A stretch of DNA of 5,027 nucleotides. It comes from Oscillospiraceae bacterium (lineage in GTDB: Bacteria > Bacillota > Clostridia > Oscillospirales > Oscillospiraceae). Within the stretch, counting starts at the first letter, position 1. Every line of letters begins with the position of its first letter. A program made the position numbers and the translations under genes. The notes beneath the pieces were generated by a model. The model made no database searches. It had not been told where the DNA came from and saw nothing but the letters and a program-made list of their open reading frames with translations. Positions 4,200 to 5,027 of this stretch are shown in pieces. Location of the stretch: the NCBI GenBank assembly GCA_017378975.1, contig JAFNXT010000042.1:1-5027 (forward strand), given 5' to 3'.

Positions 4200-5027
4200 G
4201 ATGCCCCTCCCTGCCGAGCGCCTCGATCATATCGCAGATCCGCTGAGCGGAATCCGGCACCACCAGCTGCCTCAGAGCATCCGCCATCTCCTGCCGACGT
4301 CCGGCATCTGCCAGCAGGCCCCGGACCTGCTCATACAACTTCCTGCCCATGTCCTCGCCCTCAGGCAACAGCACCGCGCCGCCCCGGTCTGCCAGGATCC
4401 TGGCGTTCTTGGTCTGATGGTCGTTGGTGACGTTGGGCGAAGGGATCAGGATGCAGGGGGTCCCGGAGGCTCCGATCTCATTGAGTGTGGAAGCACCGGC
4501 CCGGCTGATGATCACATCCGCCGCCGCCATCACCGTGGGCATATCATAGATGTACTCTCTCATATCGATGCCGCCGTCCAGCCGGATACCCTTGGATGCC
4601 ACATGCTCCGGCATCCACTTCCAGCCATAGGAGCCGGTGGCATGGATGTGCGTGAAGGGGAAGCCGTCCTCCTGCTCCAGAAGCATCATATCGGCCATGG
4701 CATAGTTCATGGCCTTGGCGCCCAGACTGCCGAAGGCAGACACCACCAGCGGACGCTCATCCAGCCCCAAGGCCTTCCGGGCCTCCGCCTGCGTCAGCCG
4801 GAAGAAATCCTCCCGGACGGGCATGCCCACTACCTCCACCTTCTCCGGGTGTCGGTAGTGCTTGGCGCTTTCCGGGAAGGACACCAGCACCCGGTCGGCC
4901 TTGTCTGCCGCCAGCTTGGTAGTCAGCCCCGGGACTGCGTTGCTCTCATGGACACAGGTAGGCACCTTCAGCTTCGCTCCGGCATAGAGAGCCGGGAAGC
5001 TGGCGTAACCGCCGGTACCCACGATCA
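4189..5027 (-). CDS. murG: MurG, lipid II synthase (5' part outside the window)
   Basis: MurG is the peripheral inner-membrane GT28 glycosyltransferase that transfers GlcNAc from UDP-GlcNAc to lipid I, giving lipid II for peptidoglycan. About 278 C-terminal codons are present; roughly the first 80-90 of about 360 lie beyond position 5027. The reading frame is open to the edge, and the GTG at 5022 is an internal Val in a IVGTGGYAS motif, not a start. Visible family motifs are HESNAVPG, EVVGMPVRED, FGSLGA (a variant of the GGSxGA loop), SRAGASTLNE and IPSPNVTNDHQ, the last two belonging to the UDP-GlcNAc-binding C-terminal domain. The stop at 4189 lies 11 nt inside ftsQ. Neighbouring ftsQ and ftsZ confirm a dcw cluster context. 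Confidence 0.96.
   Translation of the reverse strand, partial: IVGTGGYASFPALYAGAKLKVPTCVHESNAVPGLTTKLAADKADRVLVSFPESAKHYRHPEKVEVVGMPVREDFFRLTQAEARKALGLDERPLVVSAFGSLGAKAMNYAMADMMLLEQEDGFPFTHIHATGSYGWKWMPEHVASKGIRLDGGIDMREYIYDMPTVMAAADVIISRAGASTLNEIGASGTPCILIPSPNVTNDHQTKNARILADRGGAVLLPEGEDMGRKLYEQVRGLLADAGRRQEMADALRQLVVPDSAQRICDMIEALGREGHHGK

Overview
This window is core chromosome of a fairly GC-rich, low-oxygen-lifestyle Firmicute. Protein signatures and gene order (murG, short Ala-rich-tailed ftsZ, ftsQ/divIB, Hsp33) suggest class Clostridia, probably the Oscillospiraceae/Ruminococcaceae group. That placement is my inference from pattern memory; no database was searched. Every real gene is on the minus strand, so transcription runs from high to low coordinates.

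Layout in transcription order. (1) 5027-3339: the 3' part of murG (5' end outside the window) overlaps ftsQ/divIB by 11 nt. (2) 3338-3193: an intergenic region with a near-consensus promoter (TTGACG-17 bp-TACAAT) and a leader hairpin. (3) 3192-2134: ftsZ. (4) 2120-2090: a hairpin with a short U-run, acting as terminator or attenuator, placed just upstream of the next ribosome-binding site. (5) 2073-449: a class I SAM-dependent methyltransferase and hslO (Hsp33), joined by a 4-nt ATGA start/stop overlap. (6) 448-295: a GC-rich nested palindrome, then a perfect-consensus promoter (TTGACA-17 bp-TATAAT) with A-tracts upstream, and a structured leader. (7) 294-1: a tRNA operon Val(UAC)-Asp(GUC)-Phe(GAA), with what looks like the first 10 nt of a fourth tRNA (probably Gly) at the window edge.

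The genes form three functional blocks: the end of the division and cell-wall (dcw) cluster (lipid II synthesis by MurG, divisome scaffold FtsQ, Z-ring FtsZ); a small methyltransferase/redox-chaperone pair; and stable RNA. No ftsA lies between ftsQ and ftsZ. FtsZ has a short linker and an atypical C-terminal tip, so the way its Z-ring is tethered to the membrane is the most interesting protein-level question here.

I saw no mobile element, CRISPR array, toxin-antitoxin pair, phage gene or recognisably new system. The window is mostly ordinary housekeeping DNA with good regulatory detail. No stretch over 300 bases lacks a gene.
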